Assembly: GCF_003202755.1 (NCBI RefSeq)
Contig: NZ_QGLK01000001.1
Coordinates: forward strand, 124,001-188,000
DNA from: Bifidobacterium asteroides
Lineage (GTDB): Bacteria; Actinomycetota; Actinomycetes; Actinomycetales; Bifidobacteriaceae
DNA: 64,000 nt
Reading direction: 5' to 3'
Part shown: positions 25,424 to 34,466 of the stretch, in pieces
How positions within the stretch are numbered: position 1 is the first letter of the stretch
Layout: each line of letters opens with the position of its first letter
Program-made: the position numbers and the translations under genes
Notes under the pieces: model-generated
What the model was told of the DNA's origin: nothing
Database searches by the model: none
What the model saw: the letters and a program-made list of their open reading frames with translations, nothing else

Positions 25424-27676
25424 ATGGAGGATCATCGCGGCGGCCCAAGGACGGGGTCTTATCAGAGCAAATCGAATCTGGGGGTTCCCCTCAGGTTGGT
25501 TTACATGGAGCAGTCCGGGCTGGCCCTTGCCGTCCTCTTCCCGGGGAAGGGTCTGCCGCGGATAGTTCACTGGGGCGATCCAGTGGCCGATCCGCAGGCC
25601 CTTCTGGGAACCTACGACGCTCTGGCCCCGCAGCGGGTCTCAGGAGGACTGGACCTGACGGCCTGGCCCAGCATCCTTCCGACCCAGTCCGAGGCTTGGA
25701 CCGGACAGCGCCGACTGCGCATCTGCCGCGGCGGTGTTGAGGTCTTTTGCAGCTTCCAGGTGGAATCAGTCGATCTGGGTGCAGAACCGATCCGGTCTGA
25801 CGACTCTGCTGTCCCGACGCTGAAGGTCCGGGCCTGTGACCGGGACCAGGGCGTGGGGCTGACCTGGCGTTGCCAGATGCTTCCGTCCGGCCTCGTCAGG
25901 CAGCGTGCGGACCTGTTCAACCTGGACACGGTCAGAGATCTGGATGTCAACGGCCTGGAGCTGGCTTTTCCTTTGCCGGCCGAGGCAACCGAGATTCTGA
26001 CCACCACCGGTCACCACCTGCGCGAGCGCAGTCCACAACGTCAGCCCTTGACCGTAGGCCGTCTGGAGCGTCCAAGCCTGGTGGGCCGGCCGGATTTTGA
26101 TTCCTCCCTGGTCATGTGTGCGGGTCGACCCGGGTTCGGATTCGAACATGATGAGGTATACACAGTCCACTTGGGCTGGAGCGGCAATGGTCTGCTCAGC
26201 GCCGAGAGGATTCCTTCGGCTCCCGCATCGCTGGGCGGTGGCGAGATTCTGATGGCCGGGGAGATCACGCTTCCTCCCGCTGGCGGGCATGCCGACCAGC
26301 CGGCGTATTCCACGCCCTGGCTCTATGGTTCCCGGGGCAAAGGGCTGGACCAGGCGGCCCACAGGTATCATGCTTTCCTGAGGTCCCTCCATCCTGGGTT
26401 GGCCTCACGTCCCAGGCCTGTCACCCTTAACACCTGGGAGGCGGTCTACTTCGACCAGTCCTATGACAAGCTGGCTGCCCTGGCCGAGCAGGCGGCCCGT
26501 ATAGGCGTGGAGCGCTTTGTCGTTGATGACGGATGGTTCCAGGGCAGGCGTTCGGATGAGGCCGGGCTGGGGGACTGGTCCATCGATCGGCAGGTATGGC
26601 CCGAGGGGCCTAAGAGCCTGGAAGCCCTGGCTGCCAGGGTGCATCAGCTGGGAATGGAATTCGGCCTCTGGTTCGAGCCCGAGATGATCAGTCCGGACTC
26701 AAACGTCTTCCGCGATCATCCTGACTGGGCCCTGTCCCCGGGGCCTTCCCGGCTGCCTGTCGAAGGCCGCAACCAGCAGGTCATGGATCTGACCAATCCC
26801 GATGCCTATGCCCATGTGTTCGATGCCATGGACTCGCTCATTGCGCTTATGGGCATCGACTACATCAAATGGGACCATAATCGTTATGTGACCGAGGCCT
26901 GCTCGCCCCGGTCAGGACGTCCTGCCGTGCATGCGCAGACCGAGGCGGTCTATGGAATCATGCGTGACCTGAAAACCAGGCATCCCGGCTTGGAGATTGA
27001 GTCCTGCGCTTCAGGGGGCGCCCGCATCGATCTGGGCGTATTGCAATATGCCGACAGGGTCTGGGTCTCGGACTGCGTTGATCCGGTCGAGCGGGCCGAC
27101 ATCCAGAGGTACACATCCCTGCTGGTGCCGCCGGAGATGATGGGTGAGCATGTGGGTGATTCCCCGTCTCATACCACAGGCCGCGCCACCTCGCTCGGTC
27201 TGCGTGCGGCCATGGCTTTCTTCGGACATATGGGCGTGGAGTGGAACCTGCTCGCTGTACCCCAGGATCAGCGGGATGAGCTGGGGCGGTGGATCGATCT
27301 GTATAAGCAGTGGCGGCGGATGCTGCACACCGGTCATGTGGTACATGGCGACGTACCCGACCCGGCAGTCCGCTTGGACGGGGTGGTCTCTGCCGACGGC
27401 TCGCAGGCGCTCTACCGCTTCACCCAGTTGACTTCTTCGGCCAATTACCCCCCGCAGCCCCTGGCGCTTCCCGGCCTGGACCCCAGTGCTGATTACCGGA
27501 TCAGGCCCTTGGATGTCTGCCGTGACCTGGATCGGATTGGCAACGGACAAAGCCCTCTGGCCTGGTGGCGTCCCCAAGGGGCGGTCCTCCCGGGTGCGGC
27601 CTTGGGCGCTCAAGGAATCCGGCCGCCGGTCATTCACCCGGCGGAGGCAGTGATCTTTGAGGCGAGCCGTATCTGA
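25424..27676 (+). CDS. Alpha-galactosidase, GH36
   Basis: A 750-residue retaining glycosidase releasing terminal alpha-galactose from raffinose-type sugars and melibiose. An N-terminal beta-sandwich domain is followed by the (beta/alpha)8 barrel. The nucleophile is Asp 484 in YIKWDHNR and the acid/base is Asp 550 in WVSDCVDP; RFVVDDGWFQGR and GLWFEPEMISPDS are family blocks. No signal peptide, so it is intracellular and depends on sugar import. GGAGGTG precedes the ATG at 25424; an internal ATG at 25505 sits closer to the conserved domain. It converges with the ROK repressor gene that probably controls it. Confidence 0.95.
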   Translation: MEDHRGGPRTGSYQSKSNLGVPLRLVYMEQSGLALAVLFPGKGLPRIVHWGDPVADPQALLGTYDALAPQRVSGGLDLTAWPSILPTQSEAWTGQRRLRICRGGVEVFCSFQVESVDLGAEPIRSDDSAVPTLKVRACDRDQGVGLTWRCQMLPSGLVRQRADLFNLDTVRDLDVNGLELAFPLPAEATEILTTTGHHLRERSPQRQPLTVGRLERPSLVGRPDFDSSLVMCAGRPGFGFEHDEVYTVHLGWSGNGLLSAERIPSAPASLGGGEILMAGEITLPPAGGHADQPAYSTPWLYGSRGKGLDQAAHRYHAFLRSLHPGLASRPRPVTLNTWEAVYFDQSYDKLAALAEQAARIGVERFVVDDGWFQGRRSDEAGLGDWSIDRQVWPEGPKSLEALAARVHQLGMEFGLWFEPEMISPDSNVFRDHPDWALSPGPSRLPVEGRNQQVMDLTNPDAYAHVFDAMDSLIALMGIDYIKWDHNRYVTEACSPRSGRPAVHAQTEAVYGIMRDLKTRHPGLEIESCASGGARIDLGVLQYADRVWVSDCVDPVERADIQRYTSLLVPPEMMGEHVGDSPSHTTGRATSLGLRAAMAFFGHMGVEWNLLAVPQDQRDELGRWIDLYKQWRRMLHTGHVVHGDVPDPAVRLDGVVSADGSQALYRFTQLTSSANYPPQPLALPGLDPSADYRIRPLDVCRDLDRIGNGQSPLAWWRPQGAVLPGAALGAQGIRPPVIHPAEAVIFEASRI

Positions 27677-27698
27677 ATCCGTCGAGCCGTTTCCCGAT

Positions 27699-28982
27699 TC
27701 ATTCGGGCTTATCGGCCTCTTCGGGACCCTGCAGATACCGGGCGATTGCTCTGGCTGCGGGGGCTTGGGCCCAACGGAGCCAGTCGCCGTCGATGATCTT
27801 CACGGGGACCTCGACCATCTGGCTATGACGGAATGAGGCCGTGCCCTTGCGTACGGATTCGATGCATCTCTTCATCAGATAGGAAGTCTCTCCACCCACC
27901 AGAACCTTGTCAGGCAGGGCCACGTTGGCCACCAAGGCGATCAGAACCCCTAGCCGATAACCGGTCAGATTGAGCAGGGTCTCCGCCTGCGGCATGTCCT
28001 CCTCCAGGTCTTTGACCAACTTCTCGAGGCTGGCGGCCTGCCCGATGGCATGCGAGTACTGCTCAGCCAGGGAGCCTGTAGTCAGGCACTGGGCGCAGCC
28101 ACGATGGCCCAGATAGCAGACCGGCCCATCCGGATCCACCAGCTGATGGCCGATCAGCCCAAACCCTTCATCCGGCGAGGAGACGGGCATGCCGTGCTCG
28201 CTTAAGGCATAGCCAATGCCGGATCCCATGGTGATCAGAGCGAACCGGTCCAGCCCAATGCCCTCGCCAAACCATCCTTCGTACAGGGCCAGGGCGTCGA
28301 GATCATTGAAGACCAGACAAGGCAGATCACATGTGCTCTCCATCTCGCTTGCAAGATTAACGGGTTCGCTCCAATGCAGGAAGGGGGCATAGGTGACGAC
28401 CCTGTCTCCCTCCGCTCGTCCGCCCAGGGAGATGGCCAGGCCGGAGGGGCTGGGCAGTCCGGCCTGGTTGATCTCGCGCATGCAATCTTGGGTTAGGTCT
28501 GACAGCATCCTTACGACCTGGCCCGGGTCTCGTTGTCGAATGTGATGACTGTGAGACCGGCCGACTGGTCGACAGGCCAGGTCCGTCGCCGTGGCCAGCG
28601 CGGTGCCACCGTGAAGATTGATGCCAATGAAGGTCTTGGCTTCCCGGCGGATGACCAGGGCCTGCTGCGGTCTGCCTACGCTACTGGAACTATGCTTGCG
28701 GCCATCCTGTCTTCCTGGGTCCTTGTCTGTCTGCAGCAGTGTGCCTGCTTCTTTGATGACCCCGCGGTGGGTCAGATCGTTGGTAATGCGTGATACTGCG
28801 CCCTGGGTCAGGTTGAATCGACGCGCCAGAGCCACTCTGGAGATCGGACCGTGCTGGAGGATCTCGACGGCGATGCGGTGGGTGTATTTGGAGGCCGTGA
28901 ACCAGGCCGGGAATGGCCGTGCTTCCCCTAAGCGGTCATCATCCCCGTGTTGGTTTGATCTCATGTTGTCTCTGTCGGCCAC
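27699..28982 (-). CDS. ROK-family transcriptional repressor of the alpha-galactoside locus
   Basis: 427 residues. A winged helix-turn-helix (GPISRVALARRFNLTQGAVSRITNDL) is followed by a ROK domain with the zinc motif CYLGHRGCAQC and a degenerate kinase active site. GTG start at 28982 with AGGAGG upstream. It is divergent from the solute-binding-protein operon and convergent with alpha-galactosidase, placing it at the centre of the locus. Expected effector: a galactoside or its breakdown product. An arginine/serine-rich insert around residue 90-110 is unusual. Confidence 0.9.
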   Translation of the reverse strand: MADRDNMRSNQHGDDDRLGEARPFPAWFTASKYTHRIAVEILQHGPISRVALARRFNLTQGAVSRITNDLTHRGVIKEAGTLLQTDKDPGRQDGRKHSSSSVGRPQQALVIRREAKTFIGINLHGGTALATATDLACRPVGRSHSHHIRQRDPGQVVRMLSDLTQDCMREINQAGLPSPSGLAISLGGRAEGDRVVTYAPFLHWSEPVNLASEMESTCDLPCLVFNDLDALALYEGWFGEGIGLDRFALITMGSGIGYALSEHGMPVSSPDEGFGLIGHQLVDPDGPVCYLGHRGCAQCLTTGSLAEQYSHAIGQAASLEKLVKDLEEDMPQAETLLNLTGYRLGVLIALVANVALPDKVLVGGETSYLMKRCIESVRKGTASFRHSQMVEVPVKIIDGDWLRWAQAPAARAIARYLQGPEEADKPE

Positions 28983-29029
28983 GGCGCCTCCTCACGGACA
29001 AACCCCATACACTGAACAGCCTATCCTAA

Positions 29030-29045
29030 TTACTTTCTTAACGAA
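29030..29045. promoter_or_regulatory. Imperfect ROK-type palindrome between repressor and transporter operon
   Basis: TTACTT-TCTT-AACGAA, 10 of 12 arm positions matching the site at 25306-25321, centred in the divergent promoter region. It would let the repressor control both its own gene and the ABC transporter. Inference. Confidence 0.5.
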
Positions 29046-29147
29046 AGGAACTCGCCGGAGCTGGGAATGAAATATCTCGGTCCCCTATGCTGGTCCGCAG
29101 AATCATCTAGGTCATTGTTGCCCGTGTGGATGGTAAAGGAGCCAAAT

Positions 29148-30446
29148 ATGAAGGATATCGGCAGTAGGGAAGGATCCGGGCTTGGCCGAGTATCGGCCTG
29201 GGTCCGCAGCGGAGTCGCCTCACTTCTGGCTCTGTTGACCGTCGTGGCCATGGCGGGCTGCGGTTCCGCGGATTCAGGCCTGGTCACTCTGGACTTCTTC
29301 CAGTTCAAGTTCGAGGCCGCCGACCAGTTCAAGGCCATGGTGGCACAATTCGAGAAGGAGAATCCTGGCATCAGGGTGAACATCAACAATTCGGCCGATG
29401 CCCAGACGGATTTGCGTACCCGTCTGGTCAAAAACCGGGTGCCCGATGTCATCACATTCAACGGCGATATCAGCTTCGGCATGTTCGCGGCATCCGGGGT
29501 CTTCCATGATTTCACTGACGATCCCCTGGTCAAGGAGCTCAATCCGGGCATGGTGTCGATAGCCAGGAATCTGGTCCAGACCAAGGATCCTTCGGCCAAG
29601 CGCCTGTATGGCCTGCCCTTTGCCGGCAACGCCAGCGGATACATATACAATAAGACACTTTGGCGAAAAGCAGGGGTAGATCCTGACAATCCACCGCGTA
29701 CCTGGTCGGAGTTCACAGCCGTCATGGACAAGTTCAAGGACCAGGGCATCGAACCTGTGCAGGGCACCCTCTCCGATTCCTGGACCGCCCAGGCCCCCTT
29801 GGCGTCGCTGGCGGGGACTCTGGTCCCCGAGAGCAAGTACAGGGATCTTCTGGCTGGGAAAACCGATTTCAAGACCCTGTGGACACAGCCGGCTCGGCGC
29901 GAGGTCGAGCTCTTCAGCCATTCCACTGGCGACAAGGGCGTTACCTACCAGCAGGGCACTCAGAACATGGCCAAGGGCAAGGTGGCGATCCTTCCCCTGG
30001 GAACATACGCTATACCGCAAATCAGGATGATCGATCCGGATGTGGACCTCGGATTCGCCCAGATGCCGGCGAATGATTCCCCCTCCCGGCAGATACTGAC
30101 GGCTGGCGACGATGTCATGCTGACCATGGGCGCCACCACCAGGCATCCCAAGGAGGCCATGCGGCTGATCCGCTATCTGATGCAGCCCGAGCAGCTGCGC
30201 ACGTATGCAAAGGCCCAGACGGCCTTCACACCGACCAGAAAGGTGGAGGCAGGCGATCCGGCCCTGAACGGGGTTCTTCCCTTCTTCCAGCAGAACCGAC
30301 TGGCCGACTTCTGCGACCATTACATCCCCTCTTCCATCAATATCGGCGGCTATCTGCAGACCATGGTCACCAAGGGGGACGTGGATGGCTTCATCGGTTC
30401 CATGCAGAACGAATGGGACAAGGTCCAAGCAAGGAACTTCCAATGA
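29148..30446 (+). CDS. Extracellular sugar-binding lipoprotein of an ABC transporter
   Basis: 432 residues. The N-terminus has an arginine-containing positive region, a hydrophobic stretch and a lipobox (VAMAGC, Cys 38), so the mature protein is lipid-anchored outside. The rest is a family 1 solute-binding protein for oligosaccharides ([48 protein letters not shown]). AAAGGAG lies 7 nt before the ATG at 29148; the upstream in-frame ATG at 29067 would spoil the signal peptide. It overlaps the first permease gene by 4 nt. Substrate inferred from neighbours: alpha-galactosides or alpha-glucosides. Confidence 0.92.
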   Translation: MKDIGSREGSGLGRVSAWVRSGVASLLALLTVVAMAGCGSADSGLVTLDFFQFKFEAADQFKAMVAQFEKENPGIRVNINNSADAQTDLRTRLVKNRVPDVITFNGDISFGMFAASGVFHDFTDDPLVKELNPGMVSIARNLVQTKDPSAKRLYGLPFAGNASGYIYNKTLWRKAGVDPDNPPRTWSEFTAVMDKFKDQGIEPVQGTLSDSWTAQAPLASLAGTLVPESKYRDLLAGKTDFKTLWTQPARREVELFSHSTGDKGVTYQQGTQNMAKGKVAILPLGTYAIPQIRMIDPDVDLGFAQMPANDSPSRQILTAGDDVMLTMGATTRHPKEAMRLIRYLMQPEQLRTYAKAQTAFTPTRKVEAGDPALNGVLPFFQQNRLADFCDHYIPSSINIGGYLQTMVTKGDVDGFIGSMQNEWDKVQARNFQ

Positions 30447-31405
30447 TGAAAGGTCAGGACTCAGACATGGCACAATCCAAGGTCGTCGGCATCCGTACTG
30501 CTGACGCAACAGCCAAGGCCAGAAAGCGGCCTTCAAGGTTCTCCAATCGCAAGGTGGACCGCGCCTTCTACTGGATGGCGGTCCCGGCCTCCCTGATTTT
30601 CGCGCTCTTCCTCTATGTGCCCTTCCTCCAAGGTGTGGCCTACTCCTTCACGAATTCCCAGGGATACGGGCGCTATTCATGGATCGGCTTCAAGAATTAC
30701 GGCGCCCTCTTCCGTGACAGCCGTGTGGGCCACGCTTACCTGTTCACTCTGCTGATTGCTATCCTGATCACCCTGCTGGTCAACTTCATTGCCCTGTTCA
30801 TCTCGGTGGCGCTGAATGGAAAGATCGCCTTCAAGAACGGGTTCCGGGTCATCTATTTCATTCCCTACACGCTCTCGGTTCTGGTCATCGGCTATGTCTT
30901 CAAATACATCTTTATGACGCCCCTGCCGGCTCTAGGCAAGGCCCTGGGCATCGGCTGGCTCTCCCAGTCCCTGCTGACCAGCGAGCACTATGCATGGATT
31001 CCCATCGTCTTCCTCTCGGTCTGGCAGGCGGTGGCCTACTCAACTTTGATCTATCTGGCTGGTCTGCAGACCATCGATTCGGAGGTCTATGAGGCCGCCT
31101 CCATCGATGGCGCCAACGAGTGGCAGAAATTCTGGAGGATCACCTTCCCCTTGATCGGCCCATTCTTCACCATCAATCTGGTGCTGACCCTGAAGAATGC
31201 CTTCAACACCTTCGATCAGGTGGTGGCTCTGACCGCAGGAGGACCAGATTCCAAGACCGAAACAGTCACCTACCTCATCTACAAGGGTGGCCTTACCGGA
31301 GGCGAGTACGCCTATCAGACGGCCAATGCGGTCATGTTCTTCATCGTCCTGGCTGTGATCGCGTTCATCCAGCTGGGCATTTCCAGAAGAGGGGAGAAGA
31401 TCTGA
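30443..31405 (+). CDS. Sugar ABC transporter permease, MalF type
   Basis: 320 residues with six transmembrane helices and the EAA loop ([27 protein letters not shown]) that docks the ATPase. It starts at the ATG overlapping the stop of the binding-protein gene (30443). No ATPase gene is in this operon, so a shared MsmK-type ATPase encoded elsewhere probably energises it, as is usual in bifidobacteria. Confidence 0.93.
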   Translation: MMKGQDSDMAQSKVVGIRTADATAKARKRPSRFSNRKVDRAFYWMAVPASLIFALFLYVPFLQGVAYSFTNSQGYGRYSWIGFKNYGALFRDSRVGHAYLFTLLIAILITLLVNFIALFISVALNGKIAFKNGFRVIYFIPYTLSVLVIGYVFKYIFMTPLPALGKALGIGWLSQSLLTSEHYAWIPIVFLSVWQAVAYSTLIYLAGLQTIDSEVYEAASIDGANEWQKFWRITFPLIGPFFTINLVLTLKNAFNTFDQVVALTAGGPDSKTETVTYLIYKGGLTGGEYAYQTANAVMFFIVLAVIAFIQLGISRRGEKI

Positions 31406-31406
31406 G

Positions 31407-32306
31407 ATGGCACAGACAGCGCTTATGCAACCGCAGACACCGGCACAATCATCAGAAAGAGGGGGAAGGCGGCATTTGGGATTCCCGGGGTCGCGCCTCA
31501 AGAGGGTCAACTGGTGGCTGACGGCCACCGTGGCTGTGCTCTCCCTGACGATTCTTGTGCCGCTCTACTTCACCGTGGTCACGGCTCTGAAGACCCCTGC
31601 GGAGGCCGGAACCTTCAGCCTGCCTTCTTCCTGGCAGTGGCACAATTTCGCCGATGCCTGGAACAAGGTCAACTATCCCAAGGCTGCACTGAATTCGGCC
31701 ATCGTCACGGTCTGCGCAGTGGCACTCACCCTGCTGACCAATACCTTCGTGGCCTATGCCGTGGCCAGGAATATGGACAAGCGCTTCTTCCGCTTCCTCT
31801 ACTACTTCTTCATCGCGGCCATGTTCGTCCCCTTCCCCGTGGTCATGCTTCCCATCGCCAAGCAGTTCGGCAGCTGGCACTTGGACAACGTACCCGGTCT
31901 GATCCTGCTTTACGTGGTGTTGGGCCTGGGCACCAACCTCTTCATCGCCACGGGATTCATCCGATCCATCCCCACCGCTCTTGAGGAGGCCGCCCGCCTG
32001 GATGGCGCAGGCACCTGGAGGATATTCTGGACCATCATCTTCCCCCTGATGGGTCCGATCAATGCGACCATCGCCATCACCACGGCCCTCTGGGCCTGGA
32101 ACGATTTCCTCATGCCGCTGATCGTCCTGACGGATCAGACCAGCCAGACCATCCCTCTGGCGCAGTATGTCTTCAGCTCCCAGTTCGCCACCAACTACCC
32201 GATGGCCTTCTCCAGCTACCTGATGGCCCTGGCGCCCATTCTGATCGTCTACCTGTTCGCACAGAAGTGGGTCATCAGCGGCGTCATGAGAGGAGCTGTC
32301 AAGTAG
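31407..32306 (+). CDS. Sugar ABC transporter permease, MalG type
   Basis: 299 residues, six transmembrane helices, EAA loop ALEEAARLDGAGTWRIFWTIIFPLMGP. It starts one base after the preceding stop and completes the heterodimeric membrane channel with the MalF-type partner. The N-terminal ~35 residues are a polar, glycine/arginine-rich cytosolic tail. Confidence 0.93.
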   Translation: MAQTALMQPQTPAQSSERGGRRHLGFPGSRLKRVNWWLTATVAVLSLTILVPLYFTVVTALKTPAEAGTFSLPSSWQWHNFADAWNKVNYPKAALNSAIVTVCAVALTLLTNTFVAYAVARNMDKRFFRFLYYFFIAAMFVPFPVVMLPIAKQFGSWHLDNVPGLILLYVVLGLGTNLFIATGFIRSIPTALEEAARLDGAGTWRIFWTIIFPLMGPINATIAITTALWAWNDFLMPLIVLTDQTSQTIPLAQYVFSSQFATNYPMAFSSYLMALAPILIVYLFAQKWVISGVMRGAVK

Positions 32307-32393
32307 CCCCGCCAGGACAGGCAGTTAGGTCAGCCTATAGTGGAGGTCACAGAACAAGGAAGTCCCAGGAACCCAATCTTCGTGAGGAGGACC

Positions 32394-34304
32394 ATGACCC
32401 GGAAAGAACGCATGCAGCTGCCCGATCGGGTACGGACCAACGGAGCCACCCCCAATCCCTGGTGGGCCAACGCGGTGGTCTATCAGATCTATCCGCGGTC
32501 CTTCCAGGACACCAACGGTGATGGCTACGGCGACCTGCCGGGCATCACGCAGCGGCTGGACTACCTGGCCGACCTGGGCGTGGACGTGATCTGGCTCAGT
32601 CCGGTCTACAAGTCCCCCCAGGACGACAACGGCTATGACATCGCCGATTACCGGGACATCGATCCCATCTTCGGCACCATGGACGACATGGATGAGCTTC
32701 TGGACCAGGCCCACAAGCGGGGAATCAAGGTGGTCATGGACCTGGTGGTCAATCACACCTCGGACGAGCATGCCTGGTTCCAGGCCTCCCGCAACAAGGA
32801 GGACCCGCACGCCGACTGGTACTGGTGGCGGCCCGCCAAGGCGGGCCACGAACCCGGCACCCCTGGCGCAGAGCCCAACCAATGGGGGTCCTACTTTGGA
32901 GGCTCCGCCTGGCAGTATGATCCGCAGCGCGGCGAATATTACCTGCACCTGTTCTCCAGGAAGCAGCCCGACCTCAACTGGGAGAACCCCCAGGTCCGGC
33001 AGGCCGTCTTCGACATGATGAACTGGTGGATGGACCGGGGCATCGACGGATTCCGCATGGATGTGATCGTCATGATCTCCAAGACCGTCGACTCCGAGGG
33101 CCGCCTGCCCGGCGAGGACGGATCGGCCATTGCTGACGGTCCCGTGGGGCCTGAGGGGTACTCGTCCTCGGTGCCCTTCTGCGTGGACGGCCCCAGGCTG
33201 GATGAGTTCCTCCAAGAGATGCGCAGCCAGGTCTTCCAGGGTCGGCAGGGTTACCTGACCGTGGGGGAGGCTCCCAGTCTGGCGCCTGCCCGCAGCGGGC
33301 AGATCACCGACCCGGCCAACCACGAGCTGGACATGCTCTTCCTCTTCACCCAGACCGAGGTTGACACGGGGGACAGCAAGTGGGACATCCGCCCCTTCCA
33401 GGTTCCCCGGCTCAAGGCGGCCATGGACGAGCAGCAGCAGGCTGTGGCCAAGGCCGGATGGGCCAGCCTCTACTTCGACAACCACGACCAGCCCAGGATC
33501 GTCTCCCGCTGGGGCGACACCTCCAGTGAGGAGCTGCGCTCGCGTTCGGCCAAGGCCCTGGGGCTCCTCCTGCACATGCACCGGGGGACCCCCTACATCT
33601 ATCAGGGCGAGGAGCTGGGCATGACCAATGCCGGCTTCACCAGCCTCGACCAGTACCAGGATCTGGAGTCCATCAACCTCTACCACCAGCGTGTCGACCA
33701 GGCGCACGAGCAGGATCCGGAGTCCATGATGGCCGCCCTGGCCTATATGAGCCGCGACAACGCCCGCACCCCCATGCAGTGGGACTCCACCAAGTTCGCC
33801 GGCTTCACGGCTCCATACGCCCCCAAGGAGCCCTGGCTGGCCGTCAATCCCAATAGGGACAAGGTCAACGCCAAGACCGAGCTGCGTGACCCGGACTCGG
33901 TCCTGGCCTTCTACCGGGAGCTGATCCGCCTGCGTCATACCAATCCGGTCGTGGCGGCCGGCGGCTTCACCCTTCTGGATCCGGATGCGGACCAGATTTA
34001 CTCATTCACCCGTTCCCTGGACCAGGCACCGGAGCCCAAGTCGGGACCCGAGGCTGCCAGCGTTCTGGATGCCCTGCCCTGTCAGCGCCTTCTGGTTGTG
34101 GTCAATCTGAGCAGCCGCCCGGCCTCACTGCCGCCTGAAACCGCCGCACTTCTGGGCCTGGACCAAACCGGATTCACTTCCATGGCCTTCGGAGCGGTGG
34201 ACCCCGATCGGATCCTCATATCCACCTACAGACCGGAGCAAACCGCCAGCTCCCTGCTGACCGGCCGCCTCTCCCCCTGGGAGGGCTTCGTCTACCGACT
34301 CTGA
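32394..34304 (+). CDS. Alpha-glucosidase / oligo-1,6-glucosidase, GH13
   Basis: 636-residue intracellular GH13 enzyme of the oligo-1,6-glucosidase/alpha-glucosidase group. Motifs: DLVVNHTSDEH (region I), DGFRMD with nucleophile Asp 223, TVGEAPS with acid/base Glu 292, and FDNHDQPR. QPDLNWENPQVRQAV is typical of the subgroup. The start at 32394 follows GAGGAGG; the frame upstream to 32340 contains a TATAGT -10-like element at 32336-32341, so the gene may also have its own promoter. After alpha-galactosidase action on raffinose-type sugars, or on isomalto-oligosaccharides, it would release glucose. Confidence 0.93.
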   Translation: MTRKERMQLPDRVRTNGATPNPWWANAVVYQIYPRSFQDTNGDGYGDLPGITQRLDYLADLGVDVIWLSPVYKSPQDDNGYDIADYRDIDPIFGTMDDMDELLDQAHKRGIKVVMDLVVNHTSDEHAWFQASRNKEDPHADWYWWRPAKAGHEPGTPGAEPNQWGSYFGGSAWQYDPQRGEYYLHLFSRKQPDLNWENPQVRQAVFDMMNWWMDRGIDGFRMDVIVMISKTVDSEGRLPGEDGSAIADGPVGPEGYSSSVPFCVDGPRLDEFLQEMRSQVFQGRQGYLTVGEAPSLAPARSGQITDPANHELDMLFLFTQTEVDTGDSKWDIRPFQVPRLKAAMDEQQQAVAKAGWASLYFDNHDQPRIVSRWGDTSSEELRSRSAKALGLLLHMHRGTPYIYQGEELGMTNAGFTSLDQYQDLESINLYHQRVDQAHEQDPESMMAALAYMSRDNARTPMQWDSTKFAGFTAPYAPKEPWLAVNPNRDKVNAKTELRDPDSVLAFYRELIRLRHTNPVVAAGGFTLLDPDADQIYSFTRSLDQAPEPKSGPEAASVLDALPCQRLLVVVNLSSRPASLPPETAALLGLDQTGFTSMAFGAVDPDRILISTYRPEQTASSLLTGRLSPWEGFVYRL

Positions 34305-34466
34305 GGAAAACCCCGCCGTCGGCACGCTTTCCAGGCTAGAGTGGAAGTCAGCGATGCCCTGATGGGCCTGTGCGGACCGGTCGGGTCCGCGGGTCCCGGG
34401 GCGATGGGTTCGCGCTGTGGTCAATCCCGACGATTCCGGCGCGGACGGGAAAAGAAAGCGGGTTGC

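Noticed and set aside
32325-33938. 537-codon minus-strand ORF opposite the GH13 gene
   Set aside because: Shadow of alpha-glucosidase codons; repetitive Val/Gly/His composition.
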